Origin: Paralvinella palmiformis
Taxonomy: Eukaryota; Annelida; Polychaeta; Terebellida; Alvinellidae
Assembly (NCBI GenBank): GCA_025642065.1
Contig: JAODUP010000070.1
Coordinates: 684,001 to 748,000, forward strand
Reading direction: 5' to 3'
DNA length: 64,000 nt
Shown here: in pieces, positions 49,510 to 64,000 of the stretch
Layout of the letters: every line of letters begins with the position of its first letter
Numbering within the stretch: the stretch's first letter is position 1
Notes under the pieces: model-generated
What the model was told of the DNA's origin: nothing
The model's input: only the letters and a program-made list of their open reading frames with translations
Database searches by the model: none
Translations under genes and position numbers: made by a program

Positions 49510-49810
49510 AAGAGGAATTGGCCGAGACACGTGTTACGGAAAGATGACGGAGACAAGGCTAGGAGAAACATGTTGTATAATGAGGTGGATGGTGTGAGAG
49601 GCAGAGGGATTCAGAGGATGACATGGAATCAGGCAGTGAGGGACGTGAGAGTGTGGACCGAGTAATACAGATGAGCATGAATCTTGTGCATCTCCATTTC
49701 ACCTGATCTTGGAGAAAGATCGGGGAAAATGGAGACGACTGGTGTAGAACCCTACCAGCCAACCCCCTTGTAAGAGGAAAGACAGCCATAAAGTTAATTG
49801 TTGTATTGTT
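49510..49810 (+). pseudogene. Non-LTR retrotransposon 3' end fragment
   Basis: The frame from 49510 to TAA at 49663-49665 gives 51 codons with the post-reverse-transcriptase signature W-P-R-H-V-L-R-K-D-D, then GVRGRGIQRMTWNQAVRD. This resembles the RWxGHVxRMDD...RGRPRxxWxD region of many LINEs. A second frame carries W-R-K-I-G...D-W-C-R-T-L and continues to about 49800. No upstream reverse transcriptase is present, so this is a 5'-truncated copy with a frame break. Confidence 0.62.
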
Positions 49811-49865
49811 ATATAGAAAACAAGAATAGGAGAGAAGTAATTTATTTAATTGTGTCACTGTCCAC

Positions 49866-50310
49866 CAGAGATGGATTAATGTACTCTGTACTCGTACTTT
49901 CGAGTAATCATACTCATACTCGAGTATATTGGTCCAAAAAGCAAGTAATCGTACTTGAGTACATTACCAAAGTAATCGTACTCAAGATTACTTTTCTTTC
50001 AGACATACAGTTGCAAACAAATGTACGGCAATATTAGAAGATAATAAATGTAATATTAATTGGGCTATTAATTTTCCATTATTGTTGAGCATTTCAGTTT
50101 AGTAAATATTCAGTCAGATTTCCCTAATTAATACCTTCTCTCTCCAGAGAAGCCACATCTAGGCCCTCATGATTACATTCTAAAGGAATTGTACTCGAGT
50201 ACATTCAAAAGTAAACATACTCAAGTACATTTGGCTTCTGAGTAGTCGTACTTATGCACCTTCAAAGTAATTGTACTTGATTACATTGTATTGTAATCAC
50301 TCCAACTCTG
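49866..50310. mobile_element. hAT-like MITE with perfect 8-bp target duplication
   Basis: CTGTCCAC at 49858-49865 is repeated exactly at 50311-50318. Between them a 445-bp element starts CAGAGATGGATTAATG and ends in inverted CAGAGTTGGAGTGATT. The 8-bp duplication and CAGAG termini are hAT hallmarks. The interior is made of GTACTCGAGTA / AGTAATCGTACT words and encodes no transposase. Confidence 0.88.
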
Positions 50311-51729
50311 CTGTCCACACCTGCAATATAAGGCTGAGGAACTACTCCCGAGGAAATGAGATAGTTATTGAACATCTGCACTTAGCTTTGGTCCGTTATG
50401 ATCTCAGTTGTTCAATTGTATAATCTGCACGTGAAGTTTCAAGCATACACAGTTGCGTTATGATCTCAAGAACTACCGTAATAACAGAGCACATGAAAAA
50501 CTTTATCAAGAATAATGTTTGCATGCTTTTTTGGTTGAAAATAAGTTTCACTGTATTATCCACAATAATTACTATTCGAGACACAAACTTTGTAGTTTTA
50601 GTAAAAATATCAAAACCAATTTAATTAATCCACATTCCTGAATTACAAATGTACAATTTCTTTAATTCACTTTTTCTGTTAACATTAAATGTTTTAACTG
50701 TATCACGCTAAAAAAATGAAACTGAATTAATTACTCTTGTCATGTACTAATGACTCTTGACAGAATCAGTGGTTGAACAATTATCACACAGCAAGTTAAT
50801 AACAACAACAATGCCATCCTCATATTAATAATATTTACTGAGTGAATAAATTAAACGTGTACAATGAAATGACGCAGGCATGAAATCTGGGCAATTCCTT
50901 TGGTGATCATCACTAATCAAGTAACCATGGTCACCAAGTAGTAAACAAAACATCATGAGACTCGAACACGAGCCTTCAAAAATTTGAAGAGGAACCAGAA
51001 TGTACCAACCTCATTACACCCAAATCTAGAGCAGGAAATGGACACACACACATACATGCATAGTTGACAATATACAACCCCTCTTTATCTTTTAAGACTC
51101 TCTCACCAAAAGTGTGCCTCACCGAGGTGTGCCCCAAAGCACACACGTTATACCTGGAATGTGGCGAGATGACAACAAAAGCACCACACATACCCATTTG
51201 AGCACCCACTAGAACACGCGCCACATTCCGACTAAAGCCCATCCATTATGGTACACATTAACCAGATTCTGGGAACAGACTATACACATAATATACAAAG
51301 AAGGCAGTTCAGAGACATACTTTAATCAACACACTAACAAAGTAGGCATATGTGCATGTACACACACACACATCCTATACTGGAAATTTATGGCCACTAA
51401 AACAAGACCAGCACTTCAAAGACCATACATTTTCAGTCAACAGATACCCGATAATTGTTAGTTATAGATTAAAAAAAGAGAGCATATTTCGCAGCTGAAT
51501 CATTCCCACAAGACTATCCCGCACGTTTGACACGATAATACTGCAATTATCGGAGTGGTTAGGAATAATGGCATAATCAGATTGAATAAAATGGCACTAA
51601 ATGATGGATATGAAACAATGCTTTATGCCAATTCAATTAAAATATATTTGTCACCCTGGGGATGAGAGTACAAGTTTCCTTAATTACTACAGTTCTCACA
51701 TTACGCACAACACTAACATGAACATCTGA

Positions 51730-56280
<4,551 letters not shown>

Positions 56281-56395
56281 ATTATTCTTTATGTACACAC
56301 TTCAGACTAATACACTAAGCACAGAACAATATAATATCAATACAAATTTAACCAGATTCCGTCCTGTTGTGATCAGAGACGTGTACGGGTTTATC

Positions 56396-56404
56396 GCGCA
56401 TGCG
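56396..56404. promoter_or_regulatory. NRF1-like palindromic site upstream of ARL1
   Basis: GCGCATGCG (CGCGCATGCGT in context) lies about 115 bp upstream of the ARL1 start codon and matches the core of the NRF1 consensus, common in promoters of animal housekeeping genes. Functional assignment is inference. Confidence 0.45.
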
Positions 56405-56447
56405 TATTGATAAATAGGGCCGTTCTATTTAGCACTCCGTATTGATA

Positions 56448-56451
<4 letters not shown>

Positions 56452-56505
<54 letters not shown>

Positions 56506-56519
56506 ATTCTATATATATA
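56452..56519. repeat. Compound (CT)n (TA)n microsatellite
   Basis: (CT)n of about 32 bp then interrupted (TA)n, about 170 bp upstream of the ARL1 start codon. Confidence 0.92.
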
Positions 56520-57256
56520 TACTCTACAAAATATTTGTTTTGTGTTTCATAAAAAAATGACTTATATGCTATTTAATTCAAGGTAACTAATAAAATAATT
56601 TAATATAAAACGAATCAACATATTAGCATCCACGTAGTACATAGGTGACTCATGGTTTAATGTGCCATAAAACAGTGTGAATCATGTTCACAGTTTACTG
56701 TCTTAGTTCGGTTTTGGGGGTTCGTTTTAGCAGCCCCTGGTAGAGGTCTATACAGTTTCCGGTTTCTTTTTACGCAGGTCGCCAATTTTTGTCTTCAAAA
56801 GTTTGGCGATATTTTGTTCTTGTTTCTATTTCAAATTAATTCCTGTCAAACATTAGCTTCCAATAGAACTGATCTAACTATAGCCAGCACTCCCAGATCA
56901 GAAACAATCCACAATAATTTAGAAGTTGAGGTCTTACTTTATTTACGACACATGCGCAGTGCACGATCCTCGCGTCTATTTTAAGTTGTTGGTCAGCGAT
57001 GCGTGCTTTCATTTTGGATTAACATGTTGGTGTATCAGACGATCTGAGACTCTTTCGTAAGTTCTTCGAGTTTTCTCTATAAATTCATCGCACAACAGAC
57101 TCGTCATCATTTGTCCCAATTTCAAATTTTCCAAGTTAATTGTGTTTTATAAATGCAATACTTAATACATTTTCTTCTCGTCAGGTCGTGAACCGATAAT
57201 CCACAGCTCCAAAAGATCATGACTGCTCACCCGGCATGCGCTAGCTTTGAATGATA

Positions 57257-57437
57257 GGCGCCTGCATGGTCTAACTGGTAGCGCGTTCGATCACAGATCA
57301 CTGTACCACCTGAGCTCGAATCTCGGCGTTGGCATATCTGAAGGGTGTTTCATCTTTATCTTGGCTTCATTACCTTTGTAGGTCGCTCGGTCTACCGTGT
57401 GCACAAAAGTGGCCGTAAAACGTCAATCATCATCATA
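57257..57437 (+). mobile_element. SINE family A with target duplication
   Basis: GGCGCCTGCATGGTCTAACT head, GAGCTCGAATCTCGG box B, full body with a short 3' deletion, and CATCATCATA tail. TTTGAATGATA at 57246-57256 and 57438-57448 is an exact 11-bp target duplication. Confidence 0.93.
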
Positions 57438-57489
57438 TTTGAATGATAAATTTAATTACTAATTGGCGAAGTCCAACGATAAATCGGGT

Positions 57490-57758
57490 ATTTGTTTGTT
57501 TGTTTTGATGTTTGGGGAGAATCCCCAGGCTGTCTCTTAATCAGCACAGCCTCTATGTTGGAGTGGTTGAGAAACCTCCTCCCCCACCACTCACATGGGA
57601 GCAGTACGGAAAGATGGAGCCGAAATACCCTGAGGGTGGTCACTGCCAGAGTGTTTTACGTCCTCAGGGGTTTTTAACATCCCCCTTTATTTAAATAATT
57701 CAGTGGAGACTGCAGCGCCATTTAACGTGGTCAGCCACCCATAAAGTGAGCCGAGATC
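57490..57758 (-). mobile_element. SINE family D, head missing
   Basis: The body is nearly identical to 22991-23354 (CCTCAGGGTATTTCGGCTCC on the minus strand), but the tRNA-derived head with its box B is absent beyond about 57758. Confidence 0.8.
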
Positions 57759-57827
57759 ATTATGGTTCCAGTATATTGGATCACACATGTAAGTGTTAAC
57801 ATTGTAAAAATGGTATATCAATTTTTG

Positions 57828-57974
57828 GATTTAATTTTTTTGTAGGAAACTTCGAATTCAAAATTTCTCAATTCCAATTCAAAATTTCTCAATTCCAATT
57901 AAACATTTCTCAATTCCAATTCATTTTTAAAAATAATCAATTCCAATTCCGGAATTGAATTGACCCCATGTCTG
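57828..57974 (+). mobile_element. hAT-like MITE family M1, right-end fragment
   Basis: CAATTCCAATT words ending in GAATTGACCCCATGTCTG, the inverted family M1 terminus. The left half is absent. Confidence 0.65.
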
Positions 57975-58177
57975 ATCCTGATGGTATTTTTGATGTATGT
58001 TAAATTAACCGATTCTTCATTTATTAATAAGGCGATATCATTCTAGCTATAGTGTACATTGTTGTCTAGCAACAAGAGCTCTTACTGCGGTCAAGGTGTG
58101 AACATAAGGAGACATTGTAGTGTATATATGTTTATGCATTCGCGTGGGCGTGTGTGTGTGTTTTATGTTACATATAA

Positions 58178-58359
<182 letters not shown>

Positions 58360-58399
58360 TAAGGGTGGCAAGACTGGTACAGAAATTGAATTGAAAATA

Positions 58400-61330
58400 C
58401 TGGCTGATACATCAGGGGGCTGAATTACAGTGTGTGTGTGCGCGCGTGTGTGTCACTGTTGAGTCACCGGTATCGAAATCATGTCTTGTCACATTCTGTA
58501 GTTTGTATTTTTATTTTATTTAATACCAACATTACTCTCATTTCCAAGTGTCTATGAGTACACAGAGACGTGGAGCTGATTAGGAAATGAAATATGCAAA
58601 GGCATCGGCCTCTGATGTTTGATTCGTGTTTCCTTATTATGATTAGACACTACGAAGAAGAACGATGTTGTACCAGAGGATATAATCTGCGTCCGTTTTA
58701 ATGAGGGAATCAAACATGGAAGTGAATACTTTTGAAGAAAACATAGCCCATGATGGCTTATGTGTTTTGTTCTAATTAGAGGCATAGTGCAAACTAAGTT
58801 GTCTAATTTGTCCAGTTGGGAGCATTTAATTCAATCCGTCCATCCGCCCGAGGCATATTCTCTAATAGCAGCCTAGCTCTTCTGCAACATAAAAGCATGC
58901 ACACAGATATACAAATATTGGCACGTCATAAACTTTAATTTCTAGGCTGTCCACCAATATTTCCTATGATGCAGGTAGTTCCCTTTTCAAACTTAAATAA
59001 CAAACAGGAATATAAATATTACCAGACTCAGGAATCAGATTTTCAACCGATCATAACTCAACCTCAGCCCATTTGGGAAATGACTAGGCGTGTACTAAAG
59101 CGCTGCATCGGAGTAAATATCACAGCATAGGAAGTTAAGGCCTACACCGCACCATATCACACTAACTTACTTGAGTGGTGTTCCAACAGCAGACCTCTGG
59201 GTTATAGGTTCCAATCCGAGGCGCGCCTCTGTTTGTCTAATGCTTCCTTAAGGAGTTGCCCCCCGGATGTAACCAATACCGAAGCCAAATAACTCACGGT
59301 CACCAACATTCGGCCCATTTCAGCGATAAATAATAACCAAATTTTACACATCTCTGCTTCATTTTGGATTTATGAAAGTATCACACATCGCTATGTCAAA
59401 CTCCTGGAGAACATCAGATTTCAGCTTAAAGAGAAGGATCTCGTGTTGTAAAATCTTTAAACAACTAATACCTAATATTCACATCTAGCCCACTAAAACA
59501 TGTTTTACCCAACACCTGGATGGCTTCAGCAAAGTAATTATTAGGCCTACAGCTGCCCTGCCCTGTAAAATTGACCAGTGTCACTAGGCGCCATGTTAAC
59601 GAAGGGGGCTGTCCGTGACAATCTACCTCCGGTCGCTAGGGCCCTGGGGCTCCATGAATTCAAAATGGCGTCCCATGTTAAAACGCGAAGTAACACGTCT
59701 TGTTATAAATAGTCTTTGGTGTGATGCCGCTGCGGCGAAAGAAGTTACGTAACCACCCTTCAATAGCTACTTTGGAGTCAATTTCCAGCGTGGACTTTCC
59801 CGCGCTAATTGCTATTAAAACGCATGGTTGGCTTGCCGTATGTCGATCATGTGACTAATGCAAACTAACAACCAAACCTAACCCAAACCGAATTTGGAAA
59901 ACATTACGCGATATATTACACAAAAAGCAAGTAAATATCTAATAACAATGTTGGAATCTTGTCCATGAAAGATTATTGGCACCGCAGGTGTGAACTGATG
60001 GGATTAACCATTTTGTTTCTGAAACATTAATCATACGTACCACTGACCTAAAAGAAAAGTCAATGATATGTACACATTGCATGCGAGCGATAATAACATA
60101 TAGGCAAGATAACAAGTAAAACTTGATTATTCACATCATCCATGGAAATTTCTTACACCCCGGCGCTTGTTCAAGCCACGGCGCTTATTGTTTTAAAGCA
60201 AGCTATACCTCAGGCCTTGTTCGAGCATGCTGTTATTCAAGCAGATGCCCTTATAATAGCTTATTCGCGTGAGTACGGTATTATTAATTTGAGCTCAGCT
60301 TCATGTCCTGGTAGCCCACTCATAAAATTGGCGCTAGTAATACCATTTTAGGCATTTGTTACAAACTTTACACAAAATCTTCATTTTAATACCAAACATT
60401 GTCGATACTCATCTCATCTTCCCAGCCGGCGAACGGAAGGGACGTGAACCTACCAGCAAGTAAGCCTAGCTTCAAGGACAATGGGAAATGGTCGTAATTG
60501 CCTGGAAAAGCAGCTGATTACTGGTAAACACTCAGAATTAAACCTAATAGCCAGCCCAATAAATGCCGAACAAAATTCCAGCTAATGTACCGTCATCAGA
60601 TCAAAATTCAATGACATTCTTTTCCTCAGCGAGACACCCCTCGCCCATATGTCCCAGCTATGACCAGGAACGAGGCTAAGCAACTCAACTCGATCCAGAC
60701 CAGATATTGTTGAAACAGGTTATCGGGTCTCTTTAAAACAACTGAGATTATTACAGGTTAACTATGTGTCATTGGTAAAGTCGAAAATATACTGGAATTG
60801 TGTAACAATGTAAAAACCATTACTTTATAGATACATGGAAACATAAACACTCCGTAGTTAATATTTGATACTTAAATAAGCAATAGATAAATGCATTATG
60901 CCCCAAAAATGAAATACCAGTTTATACAGCAATTATCATAATAGACAATTTCCGCGACGCATGCGCATTCCGTGATCGAGACATCTACTGTGGTTTGCGG
61001 GTCAGTGAAGCCGTGTACACCGTGAAGTAGCAATTGAACAACGAACGTAGACTCGTTCGTAAATTCACGGATTTCTTTTTTCATCCACAGGACCAGATCG
61101 ATTAATAATAATCTTTTGTAGCAGTTTCACAGAATGTCCATTATGTTAAATAAACATTTTCTTATTGTTTTGGCCTTTTCTCTAATAGATTCTTTGTCGG
61201 GAAAGGTCAACTTTTATCACCCGAAATGACCGAAGTTGCCAGACAAAATGGCTGTTACACTGCAATTAAGATGTCGTCACAATAAATTGTAAACATGAAC
61301 AATATGAAATAAAACATCAGAAAAAATTAT
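58400..61330. other. Intergenic, no recognised gene
   Basis: Open frames such as 58552-58785 (-), 60142-60351 (+) and 60896-61084 (-) have no recognisable domain. A possible tRNA-like box B (GGTTCCAATCCGAGG, about 59211) is isolated. GGCGCTT...TTCAAG words at 60160-60250 look like old repeat sequence. Confidence 0.4.
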
Positions 61331-61351
61331 TATCTCAGATTTGTAACTTAC

Positions 61352-61441
61352 AAAATAAATCTTTTGTTCTAAAAAATCCGTCAAATCTTTTTGGTCAATC
61401 GAGAAGACCAGCATAAAATATATTAAGGACAAATACGCCAT
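61352..61441 (-). CDS. Candidate first coding exon with signal-peptide-like start
   Basis: The minus-strand ATG at 61441-61439 has a favourable context (CAACATGG) and opens exactly 30 codons, ending at a strong GTAAGTTA donor in phase 0. Residues 1-14 are hydrophobic (MAYLSLIYFMLVFS), like a signal peptide or membrane anchor, followed by a polar IDQKDLTDFLEQ stretch. It lies about 490 bp beyond the 3' end of the galactosyltransferase frame, on the same strand. No second exon could be identified, and the family is unknown. Confidence 0.35.
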
Positions 61442-61928
61442 GTTGTAAACTAAAGCTATACAAAACATAAACAACGACAACTAAATCTGTATTTACTGAC
61501 AAAATATAGATTGTTATTGAAAAATAACTCATCAAGTAACTCATAATAGACAGTTTATCAAGGTATGAGCCTGTTTCTACACTCTGTTATTTCGCTATCG
61601 GAAAAAAGAACGTATTTCATCAGATGGTTCAACAAAATAATTAAGCATAAATGGTCGAATAATATGAAACTGAAGTTATTTATATTTTTCGCAAAAGCAC
61701 GCATAAAATATCCAGCAGAACGGCCAATTACTTGCCATAGAAATGCCAAATCCTGTAGCGAGCCATGTTGGAACGCGACCCGGAAACGCTAGAAGGCGCA
61801 GTCATCGCGGAAATGGTCTATTATTTCATGTTTTTGTCGATCAAAGAAATACGGAATTAATGGCCAATCAGCATCGCCATTTGCGTCTTCTCATCATCAT
61901 ATTCGACCACTAACATCCAGTGACAGAC

Positions 61929-63140
61929 TTACGTCTTTAACTTGTACTGGTCAAATATCTTCTTCCACATTCCTACCATTATTGTGTCGTTTATGAAATG
62001 TTTCTGTAAGAAAAACAGATTCCTTTTTATCAGATGTTCTGGTAATCTCCGGCCGATAATAGTATAGCCATAGAAACGCTGAAACTGTTTGTGCCTTACG
62101 CCCGCGGCTTTGGCCAGAACACCGGTGACGAAAACGTCATCGATCCAGAAGGCCGGAGTCACCAGGGAAGCGTTATGGATCCGGGCCATCACGTCCAGCG
62201 TTGTGATGTAGGCGAATCCTTCGCAGTATGTCGGATACTTGTCTTGGGAATATTCCGACTTGCTGACGAACCATTTATCGCGTTCGTCTCGACGCGGACC
62301 CTGATTGACGAAGGCCGAACAGTAGATGACGTCATTCTTACGTGACAGGATGTTGTCGGCCGAAGTGAGGAATTCGATGAGGCGGAATACGTTGACGATC
62401 GTATCGTCGTCGACTTTCACGACGAATGCGACACGACGACAGTGACTCAGTGTCCACTGATAAGCCATCAGGTGTTTGATAGTCAAGTTACGATATTCGT
62501 CTACGAACTCACCTTGTACAATGTCATCACACTCTCGGTATTCCCGAACGATGGTCTTTTGTTTCTCACCACTTAATCCGTCACTGGGAAGTCCCAGAAG
62601 GAAGACAGTCTTTATCGTATAGTTGTTGTACGATTTTATGCTGGCCCAGCTATTCCGTATGAAGTATCGTCGATCTACGTTTGACCAACGCGAATGGACG
62701 AGGATCAGCACAAATGGGGACTGATACGTACAGTTGTCTTCCGTGTTCAACACATATTTGGTCCTCCGATTTGGAATATCGGCGACATTTTGGCCAGCGA
62801 TTTCGACTTTTGTTCCAAGACGATTAGCCATTCGACCTCCAACGTTGCTACCATTTCCGGTCAGGTTAAACCTTTCCAGAATGAATTCCTTCAATTCAGG
62901 CTGCTTCCCGAAAACAATTTTAATCATTTGACGCTGTTCGGCCACTGGAAAGAGCTGCATCCTGACCAGTCTGTTTTCGAAGATTTCGATATCCCATTCT
63001 GGTATTGTCTTTTCTGGGGTGTACGTTGCGGTTTTCTTCAACTTGTAGCGTGGTGACAGTATGATCACGAAGAAGACGGCGAGAAACCAGAAGAACATCA
63101 GCCGTATCACGGTCTGTCTTAGACGGATGGTGGACCTCAT
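61929..63140 (-). CDS. Beta-1,3-galactosyltransferase-like glycosyltransferase (GT31 family)
   Basis: A single uninterrupted frame of 403 residues. A short cytoplasmic N-terminus precedes one membrane anchor (about residues 11-28), then a stem and a luminal catalytic domain: a Golgi type II topology. GT31 motifs in order are RRYFIRNSW (157-165), VFLLG (179-183), the metal-binding VKVDDDT with DDD at 244-246, YPTYCEG (302-308) and DDVFVTG (334-340), where most relatives have EDV. Potential N-glycosylation sites include N92, N96, N136, N173, N218, N323 and N384. GT31 enzymes transfer galactose, N-acetylglucosamine or N-acetylgalactosamine in beta-1,3 linkage; acceptor specificity cannot be read from sequence. 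The start is the first ATG before the anchor. The stop codon sits inside GTAAGT, a perfect donor, so a spliced C-terminus is possible. Confidence 0.9.
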   Translation of the reverse strand: MRSTIRLRQTVIRLMFFWFLAVFFVIILSPRYKLKKTATYTPEKTIPEWDIEIFENRLVRMQLFPVAEQRQMIKIVFGKQPELKEFILERFNLTGNGSNVGGRMANRLGTKVEIAGQNVADIPNRRTKYVLNTEDNCTYQSPFVLILVHSRWSNVDRRYFIRNSWASIKSYNNYTIKTVFLLGLPSDGLSGEKQKTIVREYRECDDIVQGEFVDEYRNLTIKHLMAYQWTLSHCRRVAFVVKVDDDTIVNVFRLIEFLTSADNILSRKNDVIYCSAFVNQGPRRDERDKWFVSKSEYSQDKYPTYCEGFAYITTLDVMARIHNASLVTPAFWIDDVFVTGVLAKAAGVRHKQFQRFYGYTIIGRRLPEHLIKRNLFFLQKHFINDTIMVGMWKKIFDQYKLKT

Positions 63141-63440
63141 GGCTCGGTGTCTTCGGGTGTCTTGTGCTGGTCATATGGCCGTGTGTCTTTACCGGGTGGC
63201 CATTTGTCAGGAACGATCATCTGTTGATCTGAAGTGCATTGTTAATATACTGTACATAGATGTTACCTTATTATTACTACACGTTACTTAATATTTAATC
63301 TCCCTTCCCCCCCTCTCTCTCTACTCTCTTTTCTACCTTCCAGGTTGTAGTTTCGAGTCTAGATCGAATAAGTACTTGTGGGTGTGTGCGGTAAGAGCCT
63401 TCTTTCAGCCATTTATTCCTGGTGTCAACAGCACCGAGGC

Positions 63441-63816
63441 TCACTCACTCACTCACTCACTCACTCACTCACTCACTCACTCACTCACTCACTCACTCAC
63501 TCACTCACTCACTCACTCACTCACTCACTCACTCACTCACTCACTCACTCACTCACTCACTCACTCACTCACTCACTCACTCACTCACTCACTCACTCAC
63601 TCACTCACTCACTCACTCACTCACTCACTCACTCACTCACTCACTCACTCACTCACTCACTCACTCACTCACTCACTCACTCACTCACTCACTCACCACT
63701 CACTCACTCACTCACTCACCACTCACTCACTCACTCACTCACTCACTCACCACTCACTCACTCACTCACTCACTCACTCACTCACTCACTCACTCACTCA
63801 CTCACTCACTCACTCA
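63441..63816 (+). repeat. (CTCA)n tetranucleotide array
   Basis: About 375 bp of CTCA with only a few CACT slips after 63690. It reads through in several frames as Leu-Thr-His-Ser, which is not a protein. It lies about 300 bp upstream of the galactosyltransferase start codon. Confidence 0.97.
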
Positions 63817-63922
63817 CCACCACCACCACCACCACCACCCATCACCACACCACCACACCACCACCACCCACACACCACCCACCCACCATCACCACTCACC
63901 CACTCACCCACCCACTCACTCA
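63813..63922 (+). repeat. (CAC)n and CACTCAC-rich tract
   Basis: Continues the CTCA array with (CAC)n triplets and mixed CACCCA units. Similar C/A-rich sequence occupies the first 30 bases of the window. Confidence 0.9.
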
Positions 63923-64000
63923 ACCCAATGTTTAGGGACATGTCTTTATTAGGGTTTATACTTTGATGTTGGTGTTGATGTTTGTTAAGTTTGAGAGCAA

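Noticed and set aside
59205..59230. Isolated tRNA-like B box
   Set aside because: No convincing A box and no match to any SINE body in the window.
63376..63966. Open frames of up to 196 codons rich in Leu-Thr-His-Ser
   Set aside because: They are translations of the (CTCA)n array, open in several frames at once because the unit has no stop codon.

Overview
The window is eukaryotic and almost certainly metazoan. Three genes can be read, two of them split by GT-AG introns, in a background crowded with microsatellites, tRNA-derived SINEs, decayed LINEs, a Penelope-like element and short inverted-repeat DNA transposons. The style (dense (TA)n/(CA)n tracts, several SINE families, short phase-matched exons) suggests a lophotrochozoan, perhaps a mollusc. 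That placement is inference, because no lineage-diagnostic gene is present.

Genes, all on the minus strand: (1) a complete 263-residue tetraspanin in eight coding exons, 18278 down to 10709, every intron in phase 0; (2) a complete 180-residue ARL1-type Arf-like GTPase in six coding exons, 56280 down to 51730, whose first coding exon carries only ATGG; (3) an intronless 403-residue beta-1,3-galactosyltransferase-like type II membrane enzyme, 63140 down to 61929. All three products belong to the endomembrane system (membrane scaffold, Golgi trafficking GTPase, Golgi glycosyltransferase), but nothing indicates co-regulation. A fourth, unidentified plus-strand gene is proposed from five exons between 30078 and 38564 that join without breaking frame and end in a stop codon. 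Two further candidate first coding exons on the minus strand are at 61352-61441 and 43745-43802.

Layout: 1-4.1 kb holds a decayed Penelope-like element with an upstream hammerhead-like motif, then a SINE nested inside another SINE. 4.1-10.7 kb has no recognisable gene. 10.7-18.3 kb is the tetraspanin gene, whose long last intron carries a TTAA-flanked MITE. 18.3-30 kb is intergenic, with SINEs, a foldback element and a minisatellite at 24.9-25.8 kb that changes into a 58-bp two-part unit. 30-38.6 kb holds the proposed plus-strand gene, with an internally deleted L2/CR1-like LINE (itself split by a hAT-like MITE) in one intron. 38.6-51.7 kb is SINE-rich intergenic DNA with a second LINE end and a hAT-like MITE bounded by a perfect 8-bp target duplication. 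51.7-56.3 kb is ARL1. 56.3-61.3 kb is intergenic with repeats. 61.9-63.1 kb is the galactosyltransferase, followed by about 375 bp of (CTCA)n. No tRNA, rRNA or CRISPR feature could be supported; the tRNA-like stretches are all SINE heads.
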